Shown here in pieces: positions 1-8,093 of a stretch of DNA of 64,000 bases. The stretch is taken from positions 124,001-188,000 of the forward strand of contig CAWHHO010000004.1 in NCBI GenBank assembly GCA_963829135.1, in the 5' to 3' direction. The stretch comes from Kumtagia sp963829135. GTDB taxonomy: Bacteria; Pseudomonadota; Alphaproteobacteria; Rhizobiales; Rhizobiaceae. Below the pieces are notes generated by a model. It did not search any database, was not told the DNA's origin, and was given only the letters and a program-made list of their open reading frames with translations. A program made the position numbers and the translations under genes. The stretch's first letter is position 1, and each line of letters begins with the position of its first letter.

Positions 1-436
1 TTACTTCTTCACCATTACCAGCCACATCATCGTCACCTTTGCGCTTGCCCTGCTGGTGATCGGAACCGTGATTGTCTACGGCTTCATGAAGCATGGCTTC
101 GGCTTTCTCAAACTTTTCGTCCCGCACGGCATTCCCGGTCTGCTTGTGCCGCTGGTCGTGCTGATCGAAGTGATCTCTTTCCTGTCGCGGCCAATCAGTC
201 TCTCCGTTCGTCTTTTTGCCAACATGCTGGCTGGCCATATCACGTTGAAGGTTTTCGCGGGTTTCGTTACCTCGCTGAGCGCCATGGGTGTTGTCGGTGT
301 GGCTGGTTCGGTCCTGCCGCTGGCGATGACCGTGGCGCTGACCGCTCTCGAATTCCTGGTTGCATTCCTGCAGGCCTACGTCTTCGCGGTATTGACCTGC
401 ATGTATCTCAACGACGCCCTGCACCCCGGACACTGA
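1..436 (+). CDS. atpB: F0F1 ATP synthase subunit a (5' end missing)
   Basis: C-terminal part of the membrane subunit a of F0, which forms the proton half-channels beside the c-ring. The frame is open from the first bases of the window to a TGA at 434-436, so the start lies upstream. The visible part has several hydrophobic helices and the family signature LSVRLFANMLAGHI, whose Arg is the essential residue facing the c-ring Glu. The end (LEFLVAFLQAYVFAVLTCMY) is also typical. It is followed by atpE after 67 bases and then atpF' and atpF, the usual alphaproteobacterial F0 operon. Nothing odd in the visible part. Confidence 0.96.
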   Translation, partial: YFFTITSHIIVTFALALLVIGTVIVYGFMKHGFGFLKLFVPHGIPGLLVPLVVLIEVISFLSRPISLSVRLFANMLAGHITLKVFAGFVTSLSAMGVVGVAGSVLPLAMTVALTALEFLVAFLQAYVFAVLTCMYLNDALHPGH

Positions 437-503
437 GACATTTTCAATCGACGGTATCCGTCACCCATCGACGACTTTCCAGATTCACGAAGGAGTTAGA
501 GAA

Positions 504-728
504 ATGGAAGCTGAAGCAGCAAAGTACATCGGCGCCGGCATCGCGTGCCTTGGGATGGGTGGCGCAGGCATCGGCCTGGGCACCATTTTCGGAAACTACC
601 TCGCGGGCGCTCTGCGCAACCCGTCGGCGGCTGACGGCCAGTTCGGCCGCCTGATCTTCGGCTTCGCGGTGACGGAAGCTCTGGGCATCTTCTCGCTGCT
701 CGTGGCCCTGTTGGCACTGTTCGGCTGA
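504..728 (+). CDS. atpE: F0F1 ATP synthase subunit c
   Basis: Ring-forming proteolipid of F0, 74 residues, two membrane helices joined by a polar loop. The loop has the conserved Arg-Asn-Pro (R38-N39-P40) that contacts the F1 stalk. The proton-carrying acid is E58 in AVTEALGIFSLL. The first helix is Gly/Ala rich (GAGIACLGMGGAGIGLG), as needed for tight ring packing. A good ribosome site (AAGGAG) precedes the ATG. Normal length for alphaproteobacteria. Confidence 0.98.
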   Translation: MEAEAAKYIGAGIACLGMGGAGIGLGTIFGNYLAGALRNPSAADGQFGRLIFGFAVTEALGIFSLLVALLALFG

Positions 729-805
729 TACGTCGCGAAGAGTCTGGCCGGAGCCGGCAACCGGCTCTGGCTGTCTTTGCGGCTGGTTCCGCTGAGGGGA
801 CGATC

Positions 806-1444
806 ATGTTTGTGACATCTGCGTACGCTCAGGAAACCGCGCCTGCGGAAGGCGAACCGCATCCGGAAGGCGAAGGCCATACCGATGCGCCCGCCGGCAC
901 GCATGACGCGGCAGCAGGCGGCGACGCTCATACCGAGGTTCCCGGCGAAAGCCACGGGGCTTTTCCGCCGTTCAATCCGGAGTATTTCCCGTCGCAGATC
1001 CTGTGGCTGGCGATTACCTTCGGGCTTTTCTATCTGTTTCTCCAGAAGGTCGTGCTTCCGCGCATCGGCGGCATCCTCGAAGTTCGCCGCGATCGCATCG
1101 CGAAGGACCTCGATCAGGCTGCACGCATGAAGGAGGAGGCCGACGCCGCCGTTGCTGCCTATGAGCAGGAACTGGCCGAGGCCAAGGCCAACGCCAACAC
1201 AATCGGCCAAAAGGCCCGCGACAAGGCACGCGCGGACGCTGACGTTGAGCGCAAGCGCGTCGAAGCCGAATTACAGGCCAAGCTGGACAAGGCGGAGGCC
1301 AACATCGCTTCGATAAAGGCCAAGGCCATGAATGAGGTCGGCACCATTGCCGAGGACACGGCTGCGACGATTGTCCGCGAACTGATCGGCGGCACTGTCG
1401 ACAAGGGTTCGGTAGCGGCCGCGGTCAAGTCGGTGAAGGCATAG
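806..1444 (+). CDS. atpF': F0F1 ATP synthase subunit b'
   Basis: Peripheral stalk subunit b' (often named AtpG or AtpF2), 212 residues, which pairs with b to hold F1 still against F0. The first 50 or so residues are a Glu/His/Gly-rich extension of low complexity. One membrane helix follows at about 67-85 (ILWLAITFGLFYLFLQKVV), then a long charged Ala/Lys/Glu coiled coil to the C terminus. The extended N terminus is common in rhizobial b' proteins. It starts 77 bases after atpE and ends 9 bases before atpF, consistent with one transcript. Confidence 0.93.
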   Translation: MFVTSAYAQETAPAEGEPHPEGEGHTDAPAGTHDAAAGGDAHTEVPGESHGAFPPFNPEYFPSQILWLAITFGLFYLFLQKVVLPRIGGILEVRRDRIAKDLDQAARMKEEADAAVAAYEQELAEAKANANTIGQKARDKARADADVERKRVEAELQAKLDKAEANIASIKAKAMNEVGTIAEDTAATIVRELIGGTVDKGSVAAAVKSVKA

Positions 1445-1453
1445 GGGGCGATC

Positions 1454-1933
1454 ATGGATGCCACATTCTGGGCCACGATTGGCCTGATCATCTTCCTCGC
1501 CATCGCGGTTTACATCAAAGTACCGGGTATGATCGGCAAGTCGCTGGACGCCCGTGCCGAGAAGATCCGTGCGGAACTCGATGAGGCCCGCCGCCTTCGC
1601 GAAGAAGCGCAGCAACTGCTTTCCGAGTATCAGCGCAAGCGCAAGGACGCCGAAAAGGAAGCGGCCGAAATCGTCGAACACGCCAAGCGCGAAGCGGCGC
1701 TGCTGGTGACAGAGGCGAAGCAGAAGTCCGAAGAATATGTAACGCGCCGTACTGCGCTGGCCGAGCAGAAGATCGGCCTTGCCGAGCGTGACGCCGTCAA
1801 CGAAGTCCGCGCCAAAGCGGTCGACATCGCGATCGAGGCTGCCCGGCAGGTAATTGGCGAAAAGGTCGATGCGAAGGTCGGCAGCGATCTGTTCAAGTCG
1901 TCGCTGGCGGACCTCAAGGCGCGCCTGAACTAG
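1454..1933 (+). CDS. atpF: F0F1 ATP synthase subunit b
   Basis: Peripheral stalk subunit b, 159 residues. One N-terminal membrane helix (about 5-23, FWATIGLIIFLAIAVYIKV) is followed by a continuous charged coiled coil (RAEKIRAELDEARRLREEAQ and onward) that reaches up beside F1. The C terminus has the usual short helical end (IGEKVDAKV). It is last in the F0 cluster here; a hairpin follows directly. b and b' as separate genes is an alphaproteobacterial trait. Confidence 0.95.
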   Translation: MDATFWATIGLIIFLAIAVYIKVPGMIGKSLDARAEKIRAELDEARRLREEAQQLLSEYQRKRKDAEKEAAEIVEHAKREAALLVTEAKQKSEEYVTRRTALAEQKIGLAERDAVNEVRAKAVDIAIEAARQVIGEKVDAKVGSDLFKSSLADLKARLN

Positions 1934-1960
1934 GGCCGCGCTTCAAGTCCGACATTTAGG

Positions 1961-1984
1961 AACCGCTGGCCACCGCCGGCGGTT
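1961..1984 (+). terminator. Hairpin after the F0 operon
   Basis: AACCGCTGGC and GCCGGCGGTT form a 10-base-pair stem (one G-T pair) around a CACC loop, 27 bases after the atpF stop. The tail (ATCTTC) is only weakly T-rich, so it may act as a weak or factor-assisted terminator. The stem is direct observation; the role is inferred from position. Confidence 0.5.
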
Positions 1985-2094
1985 ATCTTCGTGCAGGTAC
2001 CTGAGCGTCGGCAATGGACGAGTCAAGACCTCGTATACTTGACAGCCATTGATAGCGGAAGGGCCCCATATCCATCTGGTGCCAAGCCCCTCGC

Positions 2095-2259
2095 CCGGCC
2101 TCCGCTTCGCTCGGCCACCCTCTCCCCGGCACAAGGGGAGATGAGATGTCAAACATCCCCGCCTCGTTTTGAACGATATGAACTGAGCGCAGTAACTCGA
2201 ATCTCCTCTCCCCAGCGCGGAGAGGGTGGCCGAGCGAGCGGAGGCCGGGTTAGGGGGAG
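2095..2259. repeat. Inverted pair of palindromic repeats, intergenic
   Basis: Two copies of one repeat face each other. The left copy (about 2095-2145) reads GCCCGG, then CCTCCGCTTCGCTCGG, then CCACCCTCTCCCC. The right copy (about 2202-2259) is the reverse complement with few changes (GGTGGCCGAGCGAGCGGAGG and a TTAGGGGG tail). The G/C-rich tails are outermost and the CTCCCC hairpins face inward around a 50-60 base core. It fills most of the 408-base gap between atpF and rnhB, which holds no other gene I can support. Confidence 0.8.
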
Positions 2260-2341
2260 CAGATCCGGTCGACTAATTCCGTGAACAGGCAGCAGCAGTT
2301 TCAGGCGACCACGGCAAAGCTATTGCTGCAGCCATTGCTCA

Positions 2342-3028
2342 CTAAGCCTCTATCAGCAACTCAGCCGTAACCTCCAGCTCGATGCGGAATGGCGCGAAGC
2401 TGACGCGGTGGAGGCGTGAAATCGCGCCATGCTCGCCGATCGCATCGCGGTGGCGCACGGTTGCGTAGCCCATGTGCCTTTCGAAACCATAGTGGCTGTG
2501 CACCCGGCCGCAATTTTCCATCATCCGGTCCCGCATGACCTTCGCAACGATCGATGCGGCGGCGATGGATTGCGAGCGCTGGTCGCCTTTGATGAGCGCC
2601 TCAGCGCCGCAGGTCAGCCCCGGTGGCACGTCGCGCCCGTCGATGAGCGCATGCAGCGGCTTGACAGAAAGACCGCAGCAAGCGCGCCGCATCGCCTCGA
2701 GGCTGGCACGCAGGATATTGATGCGGTCGATACCGGTTGCGCTCACAGAGGCAACCGAAACGCCGATCGCCGAACCAAGGATCTTTGCGAACAATCCCTC
2801 TCTCGCTTCAGCGCTGAGGCGCTTGGAATCGTCCAGCCCTTCCGGTATTCGTTTTGGGTCGAGCACCACCGCCGCTGCGACCACCGGCCCAGCCAGGGGC
2901 CCGCGCCCAGCTTCGTCCAGCCCCGCCAAGGGCCAGAGTCCGCGCTTCATCGCCTTCCTCTCGAACGAAAAGTCAGGCTTGATCGTGAGATCGAAGAGGG
3001 GCGGAGAATCGGAAGACGGGCGAGCCAT
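2342..3028 (-). CDS. rnhB: Ribonuclease HII
   Basis: Removes RNA from RNA-DNA hybrids and single ribonucleotides from DNA. It has 228 residues, normal for the family. The catalytic acids D38 and E39 sit in LAGLDEAGRGPLAGPVV, followed by the DDSKRL motif, the LIDG acid and KGDQRSQSIAAASIVAKV. The C-terminal HMGYATVRHRDAI segment is also conserved. The first 25 or so residues are a variable extension; an internal Met (residue 27) is a possible later start. Its upstream region holds unusual heptamer repeats. Confidence 0.95.
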   Translation of the reverse strand: MARPSSDSPPLFDLTIKPDFSFERKAMKRGLWPLAGLDEAGRGPLAGPVVAAAVVLDPKRIPEGLDDSKRLSAEAREGLFAKILGSAIGVSVASVSATGIDRINILRASLEAMRRACCGLSVKPLHALIDGRDVPPGLTCGAEALIKGDQRSQSIAAASIVAKVMRDRMMENCGRVHSHYGFERHMGYATVRHRDAIGEHGAISRLHRVSFAPFRIELEVTAELLIEA

Positions 3029-3133
3029 AGTCTGGCGAGACTCGCATCCGTTCCGATTCTCCGCAAGGCCTTCCCAGCCAAAGAGGGGCGCGGGCGGGAA
3101 GGCTCCGTCAGGGCGGGGAGACCTGACGGAAGG

Positions 3134-3189
3134 GTAGTGGGTAGTGGGTAGTGGGTAGTGGGTAGTGGGTAGTGGGTAGTGGGTAGTGG
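3134..3189. repeat. Tandem heptamer array (GTAGTGG)n
   Basis: Eight exact head-to-tail copies of GTAGTGG, followed by decayed copies to about 3230. It lies 105 bases upstream of the rnhB start, in the 321-base gap between rnhB and the radical SAM gene. Confidence 0.92.
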
Positions 3190-3303
3190 GTAGTAGGGGT
3201 AGTGGGCAGTGGGCTAGTGGCCAGTAGTGGTCGTGCTATGGGTATGAGACTGATACTCGCCAGCTGAGCTATCCGAATGGTTCTCGCCCAACTGCCCTAC
3301 TGC

Positions 3304-3338
3304 CCAACGACCAACGACCAACGACCAACGACCAACGA
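3304..3338. repeat. Tandem heptamer array (CCAACGA)n
   Basis: Five head-to-tail copies of CCAACGA just past the 3' end of the radical SAM gene. It has the same 7-base period as the array at 3134 but a different unit. Related looser strings (ACGACC, AACGAG) precede fabI near 30840 and ribB near 34005. The remainder of the 3029-3349 gap has no gene. Confidence 0.9.
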
Positions 3339-3349
3339 CCAACTGCCGA

Positions 3350-4556
3350 TCACAACAGCACCAACTGCTCCGTCCGCTTCTCCACGCCCTGGAACAGATC
3401 GGTCCGAAGCCGCGTGCGCTCCTGGTTCAGGCCGTGCTTCTTTGCGGCGATCTCGAACCGCCGGCCGATCTGCCAGGCATAGGGGCCGGAACCCTTCATC
3501 CGCTTGCCCCATTCGGAATCATAATCCTTGCCGTCGCGCATCGACCGGATCAGCGACATGACGTGCCGGTAGCGATCAGGATAGTGCCGCAGCAGCCAAT
3601 CCTTGAAAATCGGGCTCACCTCCAGCGGCAGGCGCAGGATGACGTACCCCGCTTCGCGCGCGCCCGCATTCGCCGCCGAATTGAGGATGCGCTCGATCTC
3701 GTGGTCATTGAGGCCCGGTATGATCGGCGCCACCATAACAGAAGCCGGAATACCCGCTTCGCTCAATGCCCTGATTGCCTCCAGCCGCTTCGTCGGCGTC
3801 GAGGCGCGCGGCTCCATCGTGCGCGCAAGCATCCGGTCCAGCGATGTCACCGACAACGCCACCTTGGCAAGCCCGCGCTCCGCCATGCGCGACAGGATGT
3901 CGATGTCGCGCGTCACCAGCGCCGACTTGGTGACGATGCCGACCGGATGCCCGCGCGCCTCCAACACTTCAAGAACTTCGCGCATGATGCGATACTTCTT
4001 CTCGATGGGCTGGTACGGATCAGTGTTGGTGCCGATAGCGATGGTACGCGGCTGGTAGCCCTCCTTCGACAGTTCCTTGTCGAGCAGCCGCGCCGCATCC
4101 GGCTTGGCAAACAGCTTCGAACTCAAAGTCCAAGCCTGGGGACAACCCCATGAAACTGTGCGTTGGCCGGGCGAAACAATAAACGCAGCCATGCTCGCAG
4201 CCGCGATACGGGTTGATCGATCGATCAAAGGAGATATCCGGCGACTCGTTGCGGGTGATAATAGTGCGCGGCTTCTCGACCTGCACCTCGGTCTTGAAGG
4301 GTGGTAGTTCCTCCAGCGAGTTCCAGCCATCGTCGAAGACATGCCGGCTCACTGGTTCAAATCGGCCGGACGGATTGACCCCGGCCGCGCGGCCGCGGCG
4401 ACGGTCCTCGCCGACGCGCACGCCACTTTCTTCGATCATTGCATTTGCCATCTCAGCCCTTCCGGGTCCGAAAGCTGCAATGTCGGCGCCGAGGATGTGT
4501 TCCATCTTCGCGCGTTCCCAAGGCTTGCTGTGGTCAGCTCGAATCATCGTGTTCAT
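3350..4556 (-). pseudogene. PA0069-family radical SAM protein, frameshifted
   Basis: Radical SAM enzyme of the PA0069/SPL-like group, about 401 residues if read through. The N-terminal part (from ATG 4556, with AGGA spaced 8 bases upstream) contains the cluster motif CEHGCVYCFARPTHSF in NPYRGCEHGCVYC. It ends SPGLDFE and then runs out of frame. The continuation, KLFAKPDAARLLDKELSKEG then AIGTNTDPYQPIEKKY and so on to DLFQGVEKRTEQLVLL, is in another frame. Removing one base near 4120 (GAGTTCGAAG to GAGTCGAAG) joins the halves. Function in this family is not established. A base error in the assembly is as likely as real loss. Confidence 0.85.
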
Positions 4557-4656
4557 GAAACTATTCCTAGTTCCGAAAATGGAACAAAGCAAGAACCAAG
4601 TTTTCGAAGGATCACTCAACTGGCGCTTGCCTGCCAATTCCGCTATTCGGCTAACC

Positions 4657-5166
4657 ATGTTGACCGTGCTGATCGAAACGAAGAATGACGAGGAAGCGCT
4701 GGCGCGGACGCTGGCTACGCTGATCGGTGCGGCGGTGGACGGCATCGTGCGTGACGTCATCGTCTGCGACCGCGGTTCGACCGACCAGACGCACCGCGTC
4801 GCCGAACACGCCGGCTGTCGTTATGTCGATGAGGGCGGCATTGCCACTGCCGTGCGGCAGGCCAAGGGCGAGTGGCTGCTGATGCTCGAGCCTGGTGCTC
4901 GGCTGGTCGAGGGCTGGATCGAGGAAGTCAACCGTCATATCGCCAGGAACACGATCCCTGCGCGGTTCACACGCTATAGGGGTGACCGCAAGCCGTTGTT
5001 TTCGCGAGTTTTCTCGCCTCCCAGCGCCCTCGCCGAGGGGCTGGTCATCCGCAAGGGGCAGGCAGTGGCGCTGGCGAAGTCGGCAGCGAATGCCGAGGCG
5101 GTGGCGCGGGGCGTGGCGTCGAAAAGGCTGGAGGCCGAGATAAGGCCGGCCGAGGAACGACGTTAG
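4657..5166 (+). CDS. Glycosyltransferase family 2-like protein
   Basis: Small protein of 169 residues starting MLTVLIETKND, a GT-A beta strand followed by an alternating alpha/beta pattern (VRDVIVCDRGSTDQTHRVAE, then GCRYVDEGGIATAVRQAKGE, then WLLMLEPGARLVEGWIEEV). This matches the nucleotide-sugar binding half of family 2 glycosyltransferases, but no clear DxD or catalytic base can be assigned. It is shorter than active enzymes, so it may be a GT-fold protein of other function. A longer frame exists upstream but lacks GT character. It is divergent from the radical SAM gene and convergent with moaB. Confidence 0.75.
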   Translation: MLTVLIETKNDEEALARTLATLIGAAVDGIVRDVIVCDRGSTDQTHRVAEHAGCRYVDEGGIATAVRQAKGEWLLMLEPGARLVEGWIEEVNRHIARNTIPARFTRYRGDRKPLFSRVFSPPSALAEGLVIRKGQAVALAKSAANAEAVARGVASKRLEAEIRPAEERR

Positions 5167-5262
5167 CGCGGACCTTCGCATCCCCTCTGTCCTTCAAGCT
5201 CACGATAGAGCGAAGTGCGACAGGCATCGGGAGGCCGAATACCCGCGACGCAGTTTGGCCAA

Positions 5263-5812
5263 TCACGCCGGTGCTGAGCCTCTCCGCAAATGCTCGTCCA
5301 GCCGCGGCATGATCTCCACAAAGTTGCAGGGCTTGTGACGATAGTCGAGCTGCGGCTTGAGAATGCCATCCCAGGCGTCGCGGCAAGCGCCGGGCGAGCC
5401 CGGCAGCACAAAGACGAAGGTGGCGTTGACCACGCCACCTGTCGCCCGGCTCTGAATGGTCGAGGTGCCGATCTTGTCGTAGCTGATTCGGTGGAAAACC
5501 TCGGAAAAGCCGTCCATCCGCTTTTCGAAGATCGGCTCCAGCGCGTCCGGCGTCACGTCTCGGCCGGTGAACCCGGTTCCGCCCGTGGTGATTACCACGT
5601 CGACGCCTTCGCTGAGCGACCAGTCGAGCACGGTTGCCCGGATCCTGGAGGCGTCGTCGGTAACGATCGCGCGTCCGGCAAGGATGTGCCCGGCCTCGGT
5701 CAATGCGGTCGACAAGCGTCTCGCCGGACTTGTCGTCCGCCAACGTCCTTGTGTCGGAAACCGTCAGCACGGCGATGCGCACCGGAATGAATTGTCGTTC
5801 ATCGCTCGCCAT
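5263..5812 (-). pseudogene. moaB: Molybdenum cofactor biosynthesis MoaB, frameshifted
   Basis: MoaB/MogA-type molybdopterin adenylyltransferase, about 182 residues if joined. The first frame (ATG 5812) gives FIPVRIAVLTVSDTRTLADD then KSGETLVDRI. The next conserved stretch (EAGHILAGRAIVTDDASRIR, VDVVITTGGTGFTGRDVTPD, TSTIQSRATGGVVNATF, LPGSPGACRDAWDGIL, NFVEIMPRLDEHL) is shifted by one base. The extra base is near 5700. The start lies 4 bases from the ispE end, so it is last in the leftward operon. Both halves are well conserved, so the change is recent or a base error. Confidence 0.88.
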
Positions 5813-5815
5813 CGG

Positions 5816-6911
5816 CTAGGCTTTCGTCGTTTCGGTCGCCACCACAAACCAATTGGGCCGCGCGCGTAAGATTGTCCGAGCAGCGCGGTGCGCCATGGCG
5901 ATGTCGTCGAACAGACCGAAGCACGTCGCTCCGGAGCCGGACATGCGGGCGAACGCTGCACCCTGCGCGGTCAGCGCGTCGATTGCTTCGCCGATCCCTG
6001 CCTCCAAAAGTAGCGCTGGCGCCATCAGGTCGTTGCGCGTCCGGCCGAGCCAGCCCAGCAGCGCGGCGCAGCCGAGCGCCGAGGGCAGGGGCGGCAGCGG
6101 CGGGCTTTCGCGGCTTTCGAGCGCAGCGAAAATTCGCGGCGTGGAAACACCGACGCCGGGATTGACCAGCACGAGCGGCAAGGCGGGAAACGTCGTGACG
6201 GGCTCTATGACTTCGCCGATGCCGCGGGCAATCAGCGGCCGGCGCGTAAGGCACATGGGTACATCCGCACCGAGCGGCAGGCCGATCGTCGCGAGTTCGG
6301 CGCCGGTGAGCCCGGCGCTCCAGCAGCGGTTGAGCGCCAGCAATGTCGCGGCGGCATCGCTCGACCCGCCGCCGATGCCGGATGCGATGGGCAAGTTCTT
6401 TTCAAGGTGGATGGAGAGTGGGAGTGCCTTCGAGGCCGCGCTATCTGGGAACTCGCACTCTACGTTGCCCCCCTCTGTCCTGCCGGACATCTCCCCCTCA
6501 GGGGGGAGGTCATGCCGTCCGTGCGGGTTTCGCCAGTCGCCAACGTTGCAATAGGGCGCGAGAGTGTGAAGCTGTAATCTCCCCCCTTGAGGGGGAGATG
6601 TCCGGCAGGACAGAGGGGGGCAACGTACAGTGCGGCACTGGAAATTGCGTACCGGCAAGGTGTGCCCTCACCGCATCCCGTGCCCGCACCACGAGATTGC
6701 CGCCGTCAATCGGAAGCCCTTGCGCATACGGCCCGCTGATCTCCACGACGTCATGCGGGGCAGGCGCGACCGTTACCCGGTCCCCAAAGGCGGTGAATAC
6801 CACCAGGCTTTCTATCAGGTGATAGCCGTCGGTTCTGCGACCGGTCACATGCAGTGCAAGATTGATTTTCGCCGGCGCCGTTTCAGCAACCACGCCTGCG
6901 GCATCCGGCAC
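5816..6911 (-). pseudogene. ispE: 4-diphosphocytidyl-2-C-methyl-D-erythritol kinase, interrupted by repeats
   Basis: GHMP-family kinase of the MEP isoprenoid pathway. The N-terminal half (VAETAPAKINLALHVTGRR, DGYHLIESLVVFTAFGD, DGGNLVVRARDAVRAHLAG) ends in an inverted repeat pair. The C-terminal half (LPLSIHLEKNLPIASGIGGG then SSDAAATLLALN, GADVPMCL, LVNPGVGVSTPRIFA, ARMSGSGATCFGLF) resumes after it in a different frame. Read straight through, the first frame stops at 6510. One base too many, or two too few, separates the halves. The start is GTG 6911, or TTG 6923 which overlaps the stop of the gene upstream. dxs and ispH in this window imply the pathway is used, so a silent ispE would be surprising. 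Confidence 0.85.
6462..6627. repeat. Inverted pair of palindromic repeats inside ispE
   Basis: Left arm: CGTTGCCCCCCTCTGTC, then CTGCCGGACAT, then CTCCCCCTCAGGGGGGAG. Right arm, about 70 bases on: CTCCCCCCTTGAGGGGGAG, ATGTCCGGCAG, GACAGAGGGGGGCAACG. The arms are nearly perfect reverse complements of about 50 bases; the left one lacks a single base in the CTTGA loop. Each arm holds a CTCCCC hairpin and a small second palindrome, with the GGGGGCAACG tail outermost. Confidence 0.9.
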
Positions 6912-6919
6912 GAAAGGGA

Positions 6920-7105
6920 TCAATCCTTGACGAGGCGGTACTCGCCGGTCTTGGGATCCAGCACCAGAGTGCCGTTGGCGTGATTTTTCGCCTGTTGTTC
7001 GTGGCGCCGGATCTTGGCGGTGACACGTTCGGCCTCGCGCACGAAATGCCGATAACCGAGATAGGCCGCGACGCCTATCACTGCCAGGAAAATGAGCTGC
7101 GGCAT
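6920..7105 (-). CDS. Small membrane-anchored hypothetical protein (61 aa)
   Basis: Sixty-one residues: one N-terminal membrane helix (LIFLAVIGVAAYLGYRHFV), then a charged helix (REAERVTAKIRRHEQQAK), then a C-terminal tail LVLDPKTGEYRLVKD. I do not recognise a named family; the tail is the sort seen in short conserved proteins encoded next to sppA in rhizobia. It lies 59 bases after sppA and its stop overlaps a possible TTG start of ispE, so it is co-transcribed. Confidence 0.75.
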   Translation of the reverse strand: MPQLIFLAVIGVAAYLGYRHFVREAERVTAKIRRHEQQAKNHANGTLVLDPKTGEYRLVKD

Positions 7106-7164
7106 GTATTTCCCTCCTGCCTGGGCGTGTCGCTAGATCATCATAGCGCCAATTCGCCCATTCA

Positions 7165-8028
7165 TCAAAGTCCGAAGCGGCTCCATAGTGCGCGGTCTTC
7201 CGCAGCATCAACAATACCGCCGACGGCGGCGCCCGCAATATCCGTTGCGTCGAGCCGCGATCCGAACAGCCCAAGCCTGCGGCCAAACAAACCGCGGGGT
7301 TCAGTGATCAGCTTCAGCTGCGTCTTCGATCCGTAGCGACTCTTCAGGAAGCCGCGCATGTCGCCAAGCGCGTCGACCAACCCGAGCGAGAGGCCGCGCT
7401 TGCCGGTCCAGAACTGGCCGGTGAAAAGCTCGGGTTCTTGCGACAGCCGGTCGCCACGCCGCTCCTTGACGAGATCGATGAACGTCTCGTGGACTTCGAG
7501 CTGCAGCGCCTTGAGCTTTTCAATATCTTCCTCGCGCTCCGGCCGGAAGGGATCGAGTACCGCCTTGTTCTTGCCTGCGGTGTGAACGCGCCGCTCTATG
7601 CCGATCTTCTTCAGCAATTCGGGGAAGCCGAACGATGCGGAAACCACGCCGATCGAGCCGACGATGGACGACGGATCGGCGATGATCTCGTCGCCGGCAA
7701 CGGCGATCATATATCCGCCGGACGCAGCGACATCCTCGACAAACACCAGCACCTTCTTGTTCTTCTCTTCCGCAAGGTCGCGTATACGTTGAAAAATCAG
7801 CCGCGACTGCACAGGAGAACCACCCGGGGAATTGATCGAAATGGCGACCGCTGGCGCTTCCTTTTCGCCGAAAGCCTTTTCGAGCACGCCGGTGGCCGAG
7901 GCAAGCGAGAGGTTTTTCCGGAACTGGCCGCCGCCGGACATGATCGTCCCATGCAGGCGCACGACGGGAATTGTGACCCGTTCCTGCCGCATCGATTTCG
8001 GCAATAGGCGTCGCAGAAGGGATTTCAC
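7165..8028 (-). CDS. sppA: Signal peptide peptidase SppA-like S49 protease
   Basis: Family S49 serine peptidase of about 287 residues, the short one-domain form. The nucleophile Ser lies in VEDVAASGGYMIAVAGDEI and the catalytic Lys region follows in the RVHTAGKNKAVLDPFRP segment. ISINSPGGSPVQSRLIF is the conserved strand and oxyanion region. The GTG at 8028 is preferred because AAAGGAG lies 8 bases upstream. It would clear signal peptides or membrane protein fragments. No strong N-terminal helix is seen, so it may attach to the membrane peripherally. Confidence 0.9.
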   Translation of the reverse strand: MKSLLRRLLPKSMRQERVTIPVVRLHGTIMSGGGQFRKNLSLASATGVLEKAFGEKEAPAVAISINSPGGSPVQSRLIFQRIRDLAEEKNKKVLVFVEDVAASGGYMIAVAGDEIIADPSSIVGSIGVVSASFGFPELLKKIGIERRVHTAGKNKAVLDPFRPEREEDIEKLKALQLEVHETFIDLVKERRGDRLSQEPELFTGQFWTGKRGLSLGLVDALGDMRGFLKSRYGSKTQLKLITEPRGLFGRRLGLFGSRLDATDIAGAAVGGIVDAAEDRALWSRFGL

Positions 8029-8093
8029 TGAAAATGCTCCTTTGTTTGAAATGCATGTAGGGATCGCCACGCCGGACGCAAGCTATGCACCGG

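Noticed and set aside
3134..3338. Tandem repeats as a CRISPR array
   Set aside because: The unit is 7 bases with no spacers and no cas genes nearby.
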